Positions 10,101 to 18,726 of a stretch of DNA of 64,000 nt are shown piece after piece (the first letter of the stretch is position 1; each line of letters starts with the position of its first letter). The translations under genes were made by a program, and so were the position numbers. The stretch is from Candidatus Zhuqueibacterota bacterium (lineage in GTDB: Bacteria > Zhuqueibacterota > Zhuqueibacteria > Thermofontimicrobiales > Thiofontviventaceae). The stretch lies in NCBI GenBank assembly GCA_016926625.1, contig JAFGOE010000107.1, positions 1 to 64,000 of the forward strand. Reading direction: 5' to 3'. The notes under the pieces were generated by a model, which searched no databases, was not told the DNA's origin, and saw only the letters and a list, made by a program, of their open reading frames with translations.

Positions 10101-10628
10101 GAGGTCTCTTCGTTCAAGGACGGGATGACGGTTAAATTTGGCGGCATGATCATCAACGTCAAAAAACATTATGATCGAAAGAATAAACCGATGGCGTTTA
10201 TCACGATCGAAGATTTCACAGGCACCATTGAAGCGATACTGTTCTCCTCTGTTTTTGAGAGATATGCGAACCAGATCGAAAACGATAAAATGCTTTTCTT
10301 TATCGGTAAGGTATCGATTAAAGACATAGAAGACGCAGCCAAAGTCTTGATCGACGAGGTCGTCGAACTACCCGACGTGTGGGAGAAATGCAGCAAGAAT
10401 TTATGTCTGGTGTTTAAAACAGATGTAGTTAACGATCCTGACATCCGATCGGTCGGTGAAATACTCACGCATTACAAAGGTGAGTGCGGTGTGTTGATCA
10501 ACATCGTCACACCAGACGATGGTGAATACGTATTACGCTCGCGGCGCATCAAAACAAAGGCCAATCCTGAATTGATAAGGAAGCTGAAACATGAACTCGG
10601 TGAGAAAAATGTCTGGATCGAATCTTAG
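7194..10628 (+). CDS. dnaE: DNA polymerase III alpha subunit
   Basis: 1,144 residues, the catalytic subunit of the replicative polymerase. The N-terminal PHP domain begins with LHNHTHYSLLDG and TDHGNMFG, with most of the metal-binding His residues of an active-looking PHP site. The palm domain has GPGRGSAAGSLV and the catalytic MPDIDIDF (Asp about 402 and 404). Further conserved blocks are RHASTHAAGV, YRPGPM, YGIIVYQEQVM and FNKSHAVSYS. The C-terminus holds the helix-hairpin-helix region and an OB fold near residues 985-1060 (VKFGGMIINVKK, FITIEDFTGTIEAILF). It stands alone between the TPR gene and a 321-bp gap. Identification is secure from the unbroken series of family motifs. Confidence 0.98.
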   Translation: MSEFVHLHNHTHYSLLDGACKIDDLIDQCVEQKMNAIAMTDHGNMFGAIEFYKRATEKNVKPIIGVEIYIAPESRFTKSVSKNSDEDTSYHLILLSKDYDGYRNLMKLVSAGYLEGFYYKPRIDKELLRQYHHGLIALSACLKGEIPRMLLRENFDRAEKAIEEYLDIFGDDFYLELQDHKIPEEKIVLNRIVEINSKYHVPYVATNDIHYIKQTHMEAHDILVCLQTGKDFDDPNRMRMTTDQLYFKSAAEMAELFSDFPEAISNTVKIAEKCHIELDLKTPHLPGYSIPDEYGDISLDEYLQLMAEQGLRKKLPEADEATLERLHYELDIIKEMKYTGYFLIVKDFIDYAKNQGIPVGPGRGSAAGSLVSYSLGITNVNPLHYTLLFERFLNPERVSMPDIDIDFCYERREEVIKYVRDKYGEDNVTQIITFGTMAARAVIRDVGRVLKIPYGEVDKIAKMIPSTAGMTIDKALEQVAELRELTAKEETYKKLIEVSKILEGLARHASTHAAGVIITPEVLTNFTPLFRSSQGDVTTEYDMTSLEDIGVLKMDFLGLRTLTVIQHTLKSLSQKGIEIDIDKLPLNDQKTYDIFVNGETVGVFQFESPPMREYLKKLKPRKLEDLVAMNALYRPGPMNYIDDFIQRKHGLKEFDYPHPALEPLLRETYGIIVYQEQVMQIASALAGFSMGKADILRWAMGKKKVELMAEQRKLFLEGTDGNNVPRKLAEDIFDLIEKFAGYGFNKSHAVSYSLVAYQTAYLKAYYPVEFMAASLTSEMGDTKRVVILIEECKRMGIEILPPDVNESIVEFMPNGDSIRFGMGAIKNVGRGAIRSIICARNEEGPFRSIFDLCSRIDLRLVNKKVLESLVQAGALDSIDENRAQLLESIDIATMYSQKLGASRSLGQTSIFESNNEEMDSVLPKVPEVATWNDAEILAREKEMLGFYLSGHPLSKFEKEIKMFSNTTLEEVSSFKDGMTVKFGGMIINVKKHYDRKNKPMAFITIEDFTGTIEAILFSSVFERYANQIENDKMLFFIGKVSIKDIEDAAKVLIDEVVELPDVWEKCSKNLCLVFKTDVVNDPDIRSVGEILTHYKGECGVLINIVTPDDGEYVLRSRRIKTKANPELIRKLKHELGEKNVWIES

Positions 10629-10949
10629 CGCCGGCGCGGAGATGCAATCGGAGGGCTTTTATCTATACGATCCGGAGAACGGATAAAGGTTTACTTGTGC
10701 GACCTGACGGGGAAAGGCATCAGGGATCATGTCCGAATCATCTTCATTTGACTCTGGGTCGACAAATATTTTTTCGATACCACAATCATCACCGGGTTGC
10801 CAGGTTTTTTAGGATCGTCTCACGTTTGCTGTGCTATCATGCATTCCGATAGCCGTTGTATTTCACCAGGTTTTTTATTATCTGCAGCAGTAACTGGAAT
10901 TTACTTCAATTAATTTTTATTTTACCAGAAAATTTTATGGGAGGAGATT
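10629..10949. other. Intergenic gap of 321 bp
   Basis: No gene is supported. Two short frames in the first 120 bp read like protein (for example YLCDLTGKGIRDHVRIIF in the stretch ending near 10,751) but they are in different phases and end quickly, so at most they are a decayed remnant. The last 30 bp carry the strong ribosome site of the DUF4282 gene (GGGAGGAG at 10,939-10,946). Confidence 0.4.
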
Positions 10950-11246
10950 ATGGATCAACCATCAAATTTCATTCAAACGTTGTTTGATTTTTCATTTTCC
11001 GAATTTGTAACGACGAAAATTATCAAGATCTTGTACGGTATCGGTATACTCTTCGCCGCCTTTGGTGCGCTGGCGTTGATTGTCAGCGGTTTTGGAGATT
11101 CCTTTGGTAAAGGATTGCTCTTTTTGATTATATCGCCGGTCATATTCATTATCTACACGATTTTCGCGCGTGTCCTTCTGGAAACAATCATCGTGATGTT
11201 TCGCATCGCCGAAAACGTAAAAGAGATAGCAGACTCGAAGAAATAA
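10950..11246 (+). CDS. DUF4282-family small membrane protein
   Basis: 98 residues with two membrane helices (about 28-50 and 60-85). The pattern FxFSEFVTTKIIKILYGIGI at the front and FARVLLETIIVMFRIAENVKEI at the end matches the DUF4282 family, whose function is not established. It is found in many bacteria as a small integral membrane protein. The ribosome site is near-perfect (GGGAGGAG, short spacing), suggesting good expression. The gene is monocistronic: a long gap precedes it and a hairpin terminator follows at 11,272-11,307. Confidence 0.8.
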   Translation: MDQPSNFIQTLFDFSFSEFVTTKIIKILYGIGILFAAFGALALIVSGFGDSFGKGLLFLIISPVIFIIYTIFARVLLETIIVMFRIAENVKEIADSKK

Positions 11247-11271
11247 TCACGGGCCGAATGCATCACTGAAC

Positions 11272-11307
11272 AAAGGGATGAGCAGATTTCCAGTCCATCC
11301 CTTTTTT
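11272..11307 (+). terminator. Rho-independent terminator after the DUF4282 gene
   Basis: Stem AAAGGGATG (11,272-11,280) pairs with CATCCCTTT (11,296-11,304) across a 15-nt loop and runs into six T residues (11,302-11,307). Its U-tract abuts an ATG at 11,309, which argues against that ATG as the start of the next gene. Confidence 0.7.
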
Positions 11308-11347
11308 AATGTTTTTTGAATTTCATTCAGAAGAACAGGGTAACAGA

Positions 11348-12943
11348 GTGAAGGCTGATCTGATTTTGGTGAACGGAATGATCTATACGGCGAACCGATC
11401 CGCACCTTGGGTCGATGCTGTCGCGTGCAGAGACGGGAAAATTATCGCCGTGGGCAGTAACCAATCTGTTAAAGAATACAGAACGACAGGCACTGTCGAG
11501 ATCGACCTCGAGCATCGGTACGCGATGCCTGGATTCAACGATGCACATGTGGATTTTTTACGCGGTGGCAGATCACTCAGCTCAGTGGATTTGCGCTTCG
11601 CCAAATCTAAAGATGAGTTTAAACGGCTGCTGGCCGATTTTATCAAGTCCCGTGAACCGGGTGATTGGATTCTGGAAGGTAACTGGAATCATGAGCTGTG
11701 GGTGGATCACAGGCTTCCCGACAGATGGCTTATCGATCCTGTTTCAACGGAAAATCCCGTCTTCATCTGCCGCGCGGATGAGCACGTAGCCCTCGCTAAC
11801 AGCCTCGCCCTGAAAATGGCAGGCATCACCAGGGATACGATCCCTCCGGAGGGAGGAGAGATAAGGAAAGATCCGCTCACCGGAGAACTTACTGGAATTT
11901 TAGTCGATACGGCTCAGGACCTGATCAATCGCATCATACCGGAACCGTCTGTTGAGCAGACAAACGAGTATCTGAGTAAAGCGTTGTCTTACGCTGCCAG
12001 CCTTGGCGTGACGAGTATTCAGGATAATGCGACTGCACAGACATTGCGTGTTTACCAGGACTTGCTACATCGCGATGAACTAACGGTGCGGGTTAATGCA
12101 TGGCGCCCTGTGGCGCACGTCGATGCATTCAGAGAAATCGGGATCAAACAGCAGTTCGGCAATGATATGATACGGCTGGGCGTCGTTAAAATTTTCGCTG
12201 ACGGATCCATGGGCGCTGGCTCAGCGTATATGTTTGATCCCTATACTGACGAGCCATCGACCAGGGGATTGGCCATCTATTCACAAGCGCAACTGACCAA
12301 ACTTGTCACCGCAGCCGATCAACTGGGGCTGCAATGCGCAGTCCACGCCATCGGCGACCAGGCAAATCATATGGTTCTGAACGCTTATGAGCAGGCGATC
12401 GACCACAATCCAGCCCGCAACAGGCGCCATCGCATCGAACATGCACAGATTATACGGCCCGCTGATCTATCTCGTTTCGCTAAATTGGGGATCGTGGCAT
12501 CGCTGCAACCCGCTCAATATTTAGACGACATCAGCTGGGCAGAAAATCGTATCGGGAGAGATCGATTGGATTGTCTCTTTTTGTGGAACTCGTTTATTAA
12601 CCTCGGTGTCAACGTGGCTTTCGGCACCGATTGGCCGGTGGCGTCGTTTAATCCGATGCTCACACTCTATGCTGCCACGACAAGAATGACAGAGGGCGGA
12701 GAGTTTAAATCGCAATGGAACCTGAATGAGCGGATCACGCTCGTCGATGCAATCTATTGTTACACGATCGGAGGGGCGTACGCTGAATTCATGGAACATC
12801 AAAAAGGTACTCTGGAGATCGGTAAATGTGCAGACATCGTGGTACTGTCCAACAATTTGTTTAACATCGAACCCGACGAGTTATTGAAGACGAGGGTGGC
12901 GTTGACAATTTTTAACGGTAAATTGATTTATGAGCGGAATTAA
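11348..12943 (+). CDS. YtcJ-like metal-dependent amidohydrolase with an HxD in place of HxH
   Basis: 531 residues from GTG at 11,348 (AGGG 7 nt upstream). An in-frame ATG at 11,309 is rejected because it sits on the U-tract of the terminator and has no ribosome site. The fold is the YtcJ/amidohydrolase-3 family: N-terminal beta-sandwich strand ADLILVNGMIYTANR, then PGFNDAHVDF, later AVHAIGDQANH, HRIEHAQ, GTDWPV, and the closing GKCADIVVLS. In the family the first metal motif is HxH; here the second His is Asp. No signal peptide, so probably cytoplasmic, unlike its paralogue at 24,984-26,645. The gene overlaps the ThiF-like gene by 14 bp. The substrate is unknown. Confidence 0.85.
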   Translation: MKADLILVNGMIYTANRSAPWVDAVACRDGKIIAVGSNQSVKEYRTTGTVEIDLEHRYAMPGFNDAHVDFLRGGRSLSSVDLRFAKSKDEFKRLLADFIKSREPGDWILEGNWNHELWVDHRLPDRWLIDPVSTENPVFICRADEHVALANSLALKMAGITRDTIPPEGGEIRKDPLTGELTGILVDTAQDLINRIIPEPSVEQTNEYLSKALSYAASLGVTSIQDNATAQTLRVYQDLLHRDELTVRVNAWRPVAHVDAFREIGIKQQFGNDMIRLGVVKIFADGSMGAGSAYMFDPYTDEPSTRGLAIYSQAQLTKLVTAADQLGLQCAVHAIGDQANHMVLNAYEQAIDHNPARNRRHRIEHAQIIRPADLSRFAKLGIVASLQPAQYLDDISWAENRIGRDRLDCLFLWNSFINLGVNVAFGTDWPVASFNPMLTLYAATTRMTEGGEFKSQWNLNERITLVDAIYCYTIGGAYAEFMEHQKGTLEIGKCADIVVLSNNLFNIEPDELLKTRVALTIFNGKLIYERN

Positions 12944-13991
12944 TTTAAGTGAATCCGATGACTCACGGGGAAGTCGTTACGCGCGGCAAATATCGCTTCG
13001 CGACATCGGCCAGGAGGGTCAGAGGCGAATCAGCACGAGCCATGTGTTGGTACTGGGGTGCGGCGGATTAGGCTCGGCGGCTGCCGAGATGTTGGTGCGG
13101 ATGGGAGTGGGGCAGATATCATTGGCCGACAGGGACATCGTGGAGCTGAGCAATTTGCAGCGACAGTCGCTATATACAGAAGCCGACGTTGCAGCAGGAT
13201 TACCCAAGGCGATAGCGGCCAGAAGGATGCTGGAAAAAATTAATTCCCATGTGAGGATAAAGTCTATCGTAGACGACCTGAATCGTTTCAATATCGAATC
13301 ATTGATCGAAGATGTTGATTTTACAATCGATGCAACTGATAATGATGCCACTCGATTTCTGATTAACGAGGTTTCTGTCAAGCTCGATAAAGCATGGATT
13401 TTTGGTGCCTGCGGAGAGACATCCGGAATGAGTGCGACGTTCGTACCAGGGATTACTCCGTGTTTTCGCTGTCTATTCGAACGAAGTACGAAAGATCGCA
13501 CAGGATCCATGATCGAAGACAACGGCATCATCAGTCCTGTTGTGCATCTCATCGCATCAATTCAGTGTGCTGAGGCCTTGAAGTTAATGCTTGGTCGAGT
13601 GGATCTGTTGAATAAGGCATTGCTGAGCGTTGATTTATGGCAAAATTTATACGTAGCCGGAGATTTTGCGGATATAAATACGGAAAAGAATTGTCCTGTG
13701 TGTAATTATAGGCAATTCGATCATCTGGAAGGGAAATATGGGACGGTGTATGCGAGCCTTTTCGGTCCGAACAGCGTACACATACTCCCATTTAATCGGA
13801 TCGAGCTGGATCCCCATGAGATCGCATCAAGGTGCGACAGAGATCGGGTGGTATCGGTGAACGAGTATGCAATCAAATTGAGCGAGGATCCATATGATAT
13901 CATTTTATTCTTCAATGGAAGAGTCATTGTTCACGGCACAACCGATGTCAGCATCGCCAGAGATGTAGTAAAAAAATATGTTGTCAGGTAA
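12930..13991 (+). CDS. ThiF/MoeB/HesA-family E1-like adenylyltransferase
   Basis: 353 residues. These enzymes adenylate the C-terminal glycine of a ubiquitin-like sulphur carrier (ThiS or MoaD). Visible are RYARQISLRDIGQEGQ, the nucleotide loop LGCGGLGS (about residue 43), ADRDIVELSNLQRQ, the Asp-rich DATDN, and two zinc-binding pairs, CFRC (about 174-177) and CPVC (about 251-254). After the zinc site there is a ~90-residue extension beginning HLEGKYGTVYASLFGPNSV, a feature I associate with the Bacillus-type ThiF used in thiazole synthesis rather than with MoeB. No thiS, thiG or moaD lies in the window. It starts inside the end of the amidohydrolase gene (14-bp overlap), so translation is likely coupled. 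ThiF is favoured over MoeB, not proven. Confidence 0.8.
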   Translation: MSGINLSESDDSRGSRYARQISLRDIGQEGQRRISTSHVLVLGCGGLGSAAAEMLVRMGVGQISLADRDIVELSNLQRQSLYTEADVAAGLPKAIAARRMLEKINSHVRIKSIVDDLNRFNIESLIEDVDFTIDATDNDATRFLINEVSVKLDKAWIFGACGETSGMSATFVPGITPCFRCLFERSTKDRTGSMIEDNGIISPVVHLIASIQCAEALKLMLGRVDLLNKALLSVDLWQNLYVAGDFADINTEKNCPVCNYRQFDHLEGKYGTVYASLFGPNSVHILPFNRIELDPHEIASRCDRDRVVSVNEYAIKLSEDPYDIILFFNGRVIVHGTTDVSIARDVVKKYVVR

Positions 13992-14042
13992 TACGATTCA
14001 AATGGTCAATATAGAATAAACCATAAAAAAGGACAGAGAATT

Positions 14043-15107
14043 ATGAAAGCAATCATCACCAGTGGAGGCAAAGGAACCAGGCTGCGACCTATAACCCATA
14101 CACAGAACAAGCATCTGATCCCCATCGCCAATAAACCTATTCTTTATTACGCGTTGGACACCATAGCCGGGACCGGCATCAAGGAAGTGGGGATCGTGAC
14201 GAACCAGGAAGGGATGGAAGTCAGAAATGATATCGGAGATGGGAGTCGCTGGGGAGTGAATGTCACATACATCGAGCAAAGTGCTCCTCTGGGACTGGCT
14301 CACGTGATCAAAATTTCTGAAGATTTCATTGCTGGTGAACCGTTTATCTTCTACCTGGGCGATAATATGGTAGTCGGTGGGGTTAAGCGATTTATCGATG
14401 CGTTTGAACAGGATAATGTCAATTGTTTTCTCACATTAGCGCGAGTAAAGGATCCGGAACGATTCGGTGTACCGGAGATTGTGGGGAATCGTATCATCAG
14501 TGTAGAGGAAAAACCGGCTCAACCTAAGAGCAAATTTGCTGTGGCGGGTATATATATTTACGATCAGGCTATTTTCGAGGCGGTGAATAACATAAAGCCC
14601 AGCGCCAGAGGAGAACTGGAAATATCCGATGCACATCAATATTTATTGGAGCACGGGTATAAGGTCGGCTACTCTGAAATAACAGGGTGGTGGAAAGATA
14701 CGGGCAAACCGGCAGACCTGTTGGAAGCGAATCGACTTGTTTTGGAACATCTGGAGCCAGCGATTCAACGGGGGACTGTAAAGGATTCTACGATCGCTGG
14801 TAATGTGATCATCGGCGAAGGTGCGCAGATATGCAATAGCAACGTCAGGGGTCCGGTGATCATCGGAAAACGAACCAAAATAGAAAATTCGTATGTTGGG
14901 CCTTTTACGTCGATCTATGATGACTGTATCGTGCGGAACAGTGAAGTTGAATTCAGTATCGTGCTCTGCCAGTGTCAGATCATAAACGTGGGTATACGCA
15001 TCGAAAGTAGTATCCTGGGCAACGACGTACAGATCGTCAAGGCGAAAGAGAAGCCGGCGACGCACAAATTTATGATCGGCGACCAGAGTCGCGTCGAACT
15101 CGTTTAA
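14043..15107 (+). CDS. Long-form RmlA-type glucose-1-phosphate thymidylyltransferase
   Basis: 354 residues. The N-terminal Rossmann-like nucleotidyltransferase domain begins KAIITSGGKGTRLRPITH with the activated loop GGxGTRLRP and KHLIPIANKPI. Typical partner motifs follow: YLGDNMV, EEKPAQPKS and GWWKDTGKP. The last ~110 residues form a left-handed beta-helix (hexapeptide pattern such as IAGNVIIGEGAQI, RGPVIIGKRTKI), so this is the long RmlA form (about 350 residues), not the short 290-residue RmlA. Expected role: making dTDP-glucose for envelope sugars. A glycosyltransferase gene follows after 15 bp, which fits a surface-polysaccharide role. rmlB, C and D are not in the window, and other NDP-sugar products are possible. 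Confidence 0.88.
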   Translation: MKAIITSGGKGTRLRPITHTQNKHLIPIANKPILYYALDTIAGTGIKEVGIVTNQEGMEVRNDIGDGSRWGVNVTYIEQSAPLGLAHVIKISEDFIAGEPFIFYLGDNMVVGGVKRFIDAFEQDNVNCFLTLARVKDPERFGVPEIVGNRIISVEEKPAQPKSKFAVAGIYIYDQAIFEAVNNIKPSARGELEISDAHQYLLEHGYKVGYSEITGWWKDTGKPADLLEANRLVLEHLEPAIQRGTVKDSTIAGNVIIGEGAQICNSNVRGPVIIGKRTKIENSYVGPFTSIYDDCIVRNSEVEFSIVLCQCQIINVGIRIESSILGNDVQIVKAKEKPATHKFMIGDQSRVELV

Positions 15108-15122
15108 ACCACACAATTGTCA

Positions 15123-16424
15123 ATGAGTAAAAACGTCATTATTTTGAGTTACTATTTTCCACCCATGGGGATGGGTGGAACACAACGAGCTGCCAAGTTT
15201 GCCAAATATCTGCATCGGTTCAACTGGAACGCCATCGTGGTAACCGTCAAGAACGTGCGGTATTACGCTCACGATGATTCATTGCTGGAGGAGATTCGTC
15301 ACGTACCCGTCATACGAACCGGATCGCTCGATCCGCTCAGGATCGTACACAAGTTAAGCCATAAAAAAAAGAAAACGGATTCGGATCAACACGTAGCGGG
15401 ATCAAATCCATCACGAACGTTCATGAATCGATTAAATGATCGCATCAGCGGCTGGATATTCATACCTGATAACAAGATATTATGGCTTCCGTTTGCGATT
15501 TATCGGTCCTGGAGGGTCATAAGAAGAAACCGTGTCAAGGTTATTTTTACGACATCACCCCCTCAATCCGTCCACCTGGCCGGATTTTTTATATCCAAAC
15601 TGACGGGGGTGAAATGGGTCGCTGATTTTCGTGATGCATGGACCGAAGGGGAGAGCCAGGCGAATCCCACGCTTCTCCATGCCCGCATAAACCGATTTCT
15701 CGAAAGGTGGGTGTTACGACGTGCCGATCGCGTGATCGGCATGTGTGCGCATCTTACGGACAGTCTCAAACAGAAGAGTGGATCTAAGCAGGATAAATTC
15801 ATTACGATCATGAACGGGTATGATCGAGATGATTTCGAATCACTCCTGAATACAGGTTTAGAAGAAAAGTTTACCATCACGCATTGTGGATCGATCAGCA
15901 AAGTGAGCAGTCCGGAACCTTTTTTGAAGGCTTTTCGGTTGTTAATCGATGAGCATGAAGAATTAAGGCAAGACATACATGTCCAATACTTCGGGATCGA
16001 TATTTTCGGCGAATTGAATCGGTTAATAACTGAGCTCGATTTAGGCGATTACATACGGCCAATGACCTATCTATCTCATAAGGAAGCGTTGAAAAAGATC
16101 ATGGGATCGCATTTACTGCAGATTACGATTATTAAGAAGTCCGCCGAAGAGGTCATTTCAGGAAAGATATTCGAATACCTGGGATCAGGTAAACCGATTT
16201 TACTGATATCTCGCGGTGGATTCGTGGCAAATTTAATAAAAAAATTAAACCGCGGAACCGTGATAGCTGAAAACGATATAATAACAATAAAGAACGTTAT
16301 TTATAACTATTATCACGCTTATAAATTAAATAAATATGTACTTGAACCGCCACTCGCGATCAATGAATTTGATCGTGAAATGTTAACGGGTCAATTAGCC
16401 GATGTCTTTAATAAATTACTATAA
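15123..16424 (+). CDS. Glycosyltransferase family 4-like protein
   Basis: 433 residues from ATG 15,123; an in-frame TTG two codons earlier is possible, and neither has a good ribosome site. The N-terminal domain opens with VIILSYYFPPMGMGGTQRAAKF, the usual start of GT4 enzymes that use a nucleotide sugar. The middle has IFTTSPPQSVHLAG and WVADFRDAW, and the C-terminal GT-B domain has ITHCGSIS and the E-x7-E-like region SGKIFEYLGSGKPILLI. It probably acts at the inner face of the membrane on surface polysaccharide or lipid precursors, together with the RmlA-type enzyme directly upstream. Acceptor and sugar cannot be read from sequence. Confidence 0.85.
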   Translation: MSKNVIILSYYFPPMGMGGTQRAAKFAKYLHRFNWNAIVVTVKNVRYYAHDDSLLEEIRHVPVIRTGSLDPLRIVHKLSHKKKKTDSDQHVAGSNPSRTFMNRLNDRISGWIFIPDNKILWLPFAIYRSWRVIRRNRVKVIFTTSPPQSVHLAGFFISKLTGVKWVADFRDAWTEGESQANPTLLHARINRFLERWVLRRADRVIGMCAHLTDSLKQKSGSKQDKFITIMNGYDRDDFESLLNTGLEEKFTITHCGSISKVSSPEPFLKAFRLLIDEHEELRQDIHVQYFGIDIFGELNRLITELDLGDYIRPMTYLSHKEALKKIMGSHLLQITIIKKSAEEVISGKIFEYLGSGKPILLISRGGFVANLIKKLNRGTVIAENDIITIKNVIYNYYHAYKLNKYVLEPPLAINEFDREMLTGQLADVFNKLL

Positions 16425-16437
16425 TCAGGAGATAGTT

Positions 16438-18726
16438 TTGTTTAAAAAGATTTGTTTGATGTTTTACAGTATGTTCTTTATGATTCCGTCTGTGTATGCT
16501 GCAGATTACATCTGGCCGACGGATGCGAGTCGCTATCTTACTTCTTCATTCGCTGAATACAGGCCAGGTCATTTTCATGCGGGGATAGATGTTAAAACTT
16601 GGGGACAGGAGGGGTACAGTGTATTCGCTGTTCGTGACGGATATATCTCCAGGATCCGTGTATCGCCGTTTGGCTATGGCAAAGTATTATATCATACTCT
16701 GGATACGGGTGAAGTTGCAGTGTACGCACATCTCCAGGGTTTCAGCGATGCGATCGAATCGATAGTCAAACGGGAGCAGAAGCGGGCTGGAGAGTATAGA
16801 GTCAATTTATATCTGGGCAAACTCGATGTTCCGGTGAAACAAGGTGAAGTGATCGGGTTTACCGGTTCGACCGGTATCGGTTATCCTCATTTGCATTTTG
16901 AAATGCGTGATAGCAGAAATTACCCATTCAATCCGATGCTGCGAGGTTACACTGTTAATGATAACATTCCACCGGGAATTAAGTCAGTCGCCATTACCCC
17001 GTTGGATGCCCGATCGCGAGTGAACGGAGACGTGAAACCATTGCTGGTTCAACCGCGATTAATCGAACGAGGGGAGTATGAAATAACCGAATCCTTATTA
17101 TTACACGGACGGATCGGCATTGCCATCGATTGCTTCGATTCAGCGAACGGCGTGTCCAACTCGTACGCAGCCTACATCCTTGAGTTATATCTGGACGGTG
17201 AACGGGTGTTCAGGGCGCAGTATGACGAGTTCTCTTATGACGCTTCCGGACTGATCGATCTCGACAGAGATTTCAGACTGGCTGAACGAAAGTTGGGTTT
17301 ATATCAAAAGTTATATATCGAACCAGGAAACACGTTGGATTTCTATGAGCCAGCGGATGCGGGGACCGGTGTACTGGAATGCAGGATGGCCGCAGCGGAA
17401 AGTTCTGGTAAAGGTAAACTGATTTTGCCGGGATTCCACAGCGTCAGGATCGAAGTCATCGATTTCAATGGTAATTCATCCTTTGTTCAGGGTGAATTCT
17501 GGATAGGGAATAATCATAAAATTGAGACTGAACATTATACCGATGAGCAGGGGCGACTCGTGATCTCAGGTTGTTCTGACGAACAGAGTGGGACGATCGC
17601 TAATCCCCACCTTTTTTTTACGAACGATCTCGGGGTAACATGGCGAAAAAAGACATCGACATTTCAAGGCTATCCTTTTGTGTTGGAGCGCAATGCTACC
17701 ACAATTCCGCAGGCGTTAAAAATAATCTCGATTAATGAGTACGGGATAGCCAGCTATCCCGAATATTTGCTCAGCATGTCGACACAGCATGTAGAACAGG
17801 ACAGTCTGTTTGTCAGCATCGATGAAGACTTCTATGATGATTTCGTACGTTTCGAAGTGAACGTCAAACCACCGCTTGTCAATCCTCCTGTACTCACGGT
17901 ACAGCAAAACGGAGCGCAAACGGTCACGGTCGATTTGATACAACATGCATTGAATGAATATTTTGGGGTTTATGAGTTAATCCCACATCATGATGGGCTG
18001 ATGAGAGTCGATCTGGCGACGACCGATCATGCCGGAAGACACAGCTCGAGAATGAAGAACATGAGTTTGACGACTATATCACCGGAAGAGGGAGGAGAGA
18101 TCAGGTCATGGGATGATGTGTGCACGGTCATTTTCAAGACGAACTCTGTGTATCGAACGTTATACGGACGAATAGAAGAACATCCGGAGATCATGACGGA
18201 AGGATACGACAGAGTGGGTATCGTATACACGCTTGCACCGCACGATGTTCCTTTAAAGAGAAGTGCCACCGTACGTCTTCAATATCCTGTAACGGATACG
18301 CTGAGTGAGAAATTAGGTGTTTACGGAAACGTCGCGGGCGACAATTGGAGCTTTATCGGATCGCAACGCGATCATGGATCCCGGACGATTTCAGCACAGC
18401 TCGGGGGGTTGCGCAATGTGACTCTGATTCGGGATACTGAGCCTCCTATGGTTACGATTTATTCACCCGAGAACGGAACCAGCACGACTCGCACACCTTT
18501 GCTTAAGGCCTATGTAAAAGATGAGCTGTCAGGAATCGCCAGTGAACGGTCTATCGAGATGATGCTGGATGGTGTGCGTTTAATAGCAGAGTACGATCCT
18601 GAAACGGACATAATTTTCCATCAGTGTGAAGAGCCGCTATCCGTTGGAAGACATGAACTGAAGGTATCCTCGTACGATAATATGAAAAATACGAATGAAC
18701 GCCTGCATGTTTTTTACGTGAAGTAA
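16438..18726 (+). CDS. Exported M23-family metallopeptidase
   Basis: 762 residues starting at TTG 16,438, chosen because AGGAGA lies 5 nt upstream and the frame then opens directly with a signal peptide (FKKICLMFYSMFFMIPSVYA). An in-frame ATG at 16,402 lies inside the previous gene and would spoil the signal peptide. The N-terminal peptidase domain (about residues 25-185) has the zinc motif HFHAGIDV and the distal HLHFEM of LytM/M23 endopeptidases that cut peptidoglycan cross-links. The remaining ~570 residues are beta-rich Ig-like modules ending with a DTEPPMVTIYSPENG-type domain. No T9SS sorting domain is visible at the end, so it is probably periplasmic or outer-membrane associated. Confidence 0.88.
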   Translation: MFKKICLMFYSMFFMIPSVYAADYIWPTDASRYLTSSFAEYRPGHFHAGIDVKTWGQEGYSVFAVRDGYISRIRVSPFGYGKVLYHTLDTGEVAVYAHLQGFSDAIESIVKREQKRAGEYRVNLYLGKLDVPVKQGEVIGFTGSTGIGYPHLHFEMRDSRNYPFNPMLRGYTVNDNIPPGIKSVAITPLDARSRVNGDVKPLLVQPRLIERGEYEITESLLLHGRIGIAIDCFDSANGVSNSYAAYILELYLDGERVFRAQYDEFSYDASGLIDLDRDFRLAERKLGLYQKLYIEPGNTLDFYEPADAGTGVLECRMAAAESSGKGKLILPGFHSVRIEVIDFNGNSSFVQGEFWIGNNHKIETEHYTDEQGRLVISGCSDEQSGTIANPHLFFTNDLGVTWRKKTSTFQGYPFVLERNATTIPQALKIISINEYGIASYPEYLLSMSTQHVEQDSLFVSIDEDFYDDFVRFEVNVKPPLVNPPVLTVQQNGAQTVTVDLIQHALNEYFGVYELIPHHDGLMRVDLATTDHAGRHSSRMKNMSLTTISPEEGGEIRSWDDVCTVIFKTNSVYRTLYGRIEEHPEIMTEGYDRVGIVYTLAPHDVPLKRSATVRLQYPVTDTLSEKLGVYGNVAGDNWSFIGSQRDHGSRTISAQLGGLRNVTLIRDTEPPMVTIYSPENGTSTTRTPLLKAYVKDELSGIASERSIEMMLDGVRLIAEYDPETDIIFHQCEEPLSVGRHELKVSSYDNMKNTNERLHVFYVK

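Noticed and set aside
10629-10760. Protein-like fragments after dnaE, considered as a pseudogene
   Set aside because: The fragments are in different phases, very short, and match no family I can name.
13019-13552. 177-codon frame on the minus strand within the ThiF-like gene
   Set aside because: Antisense shadow of a well-recognised gene; serine-rich low-complexity product with no motif.
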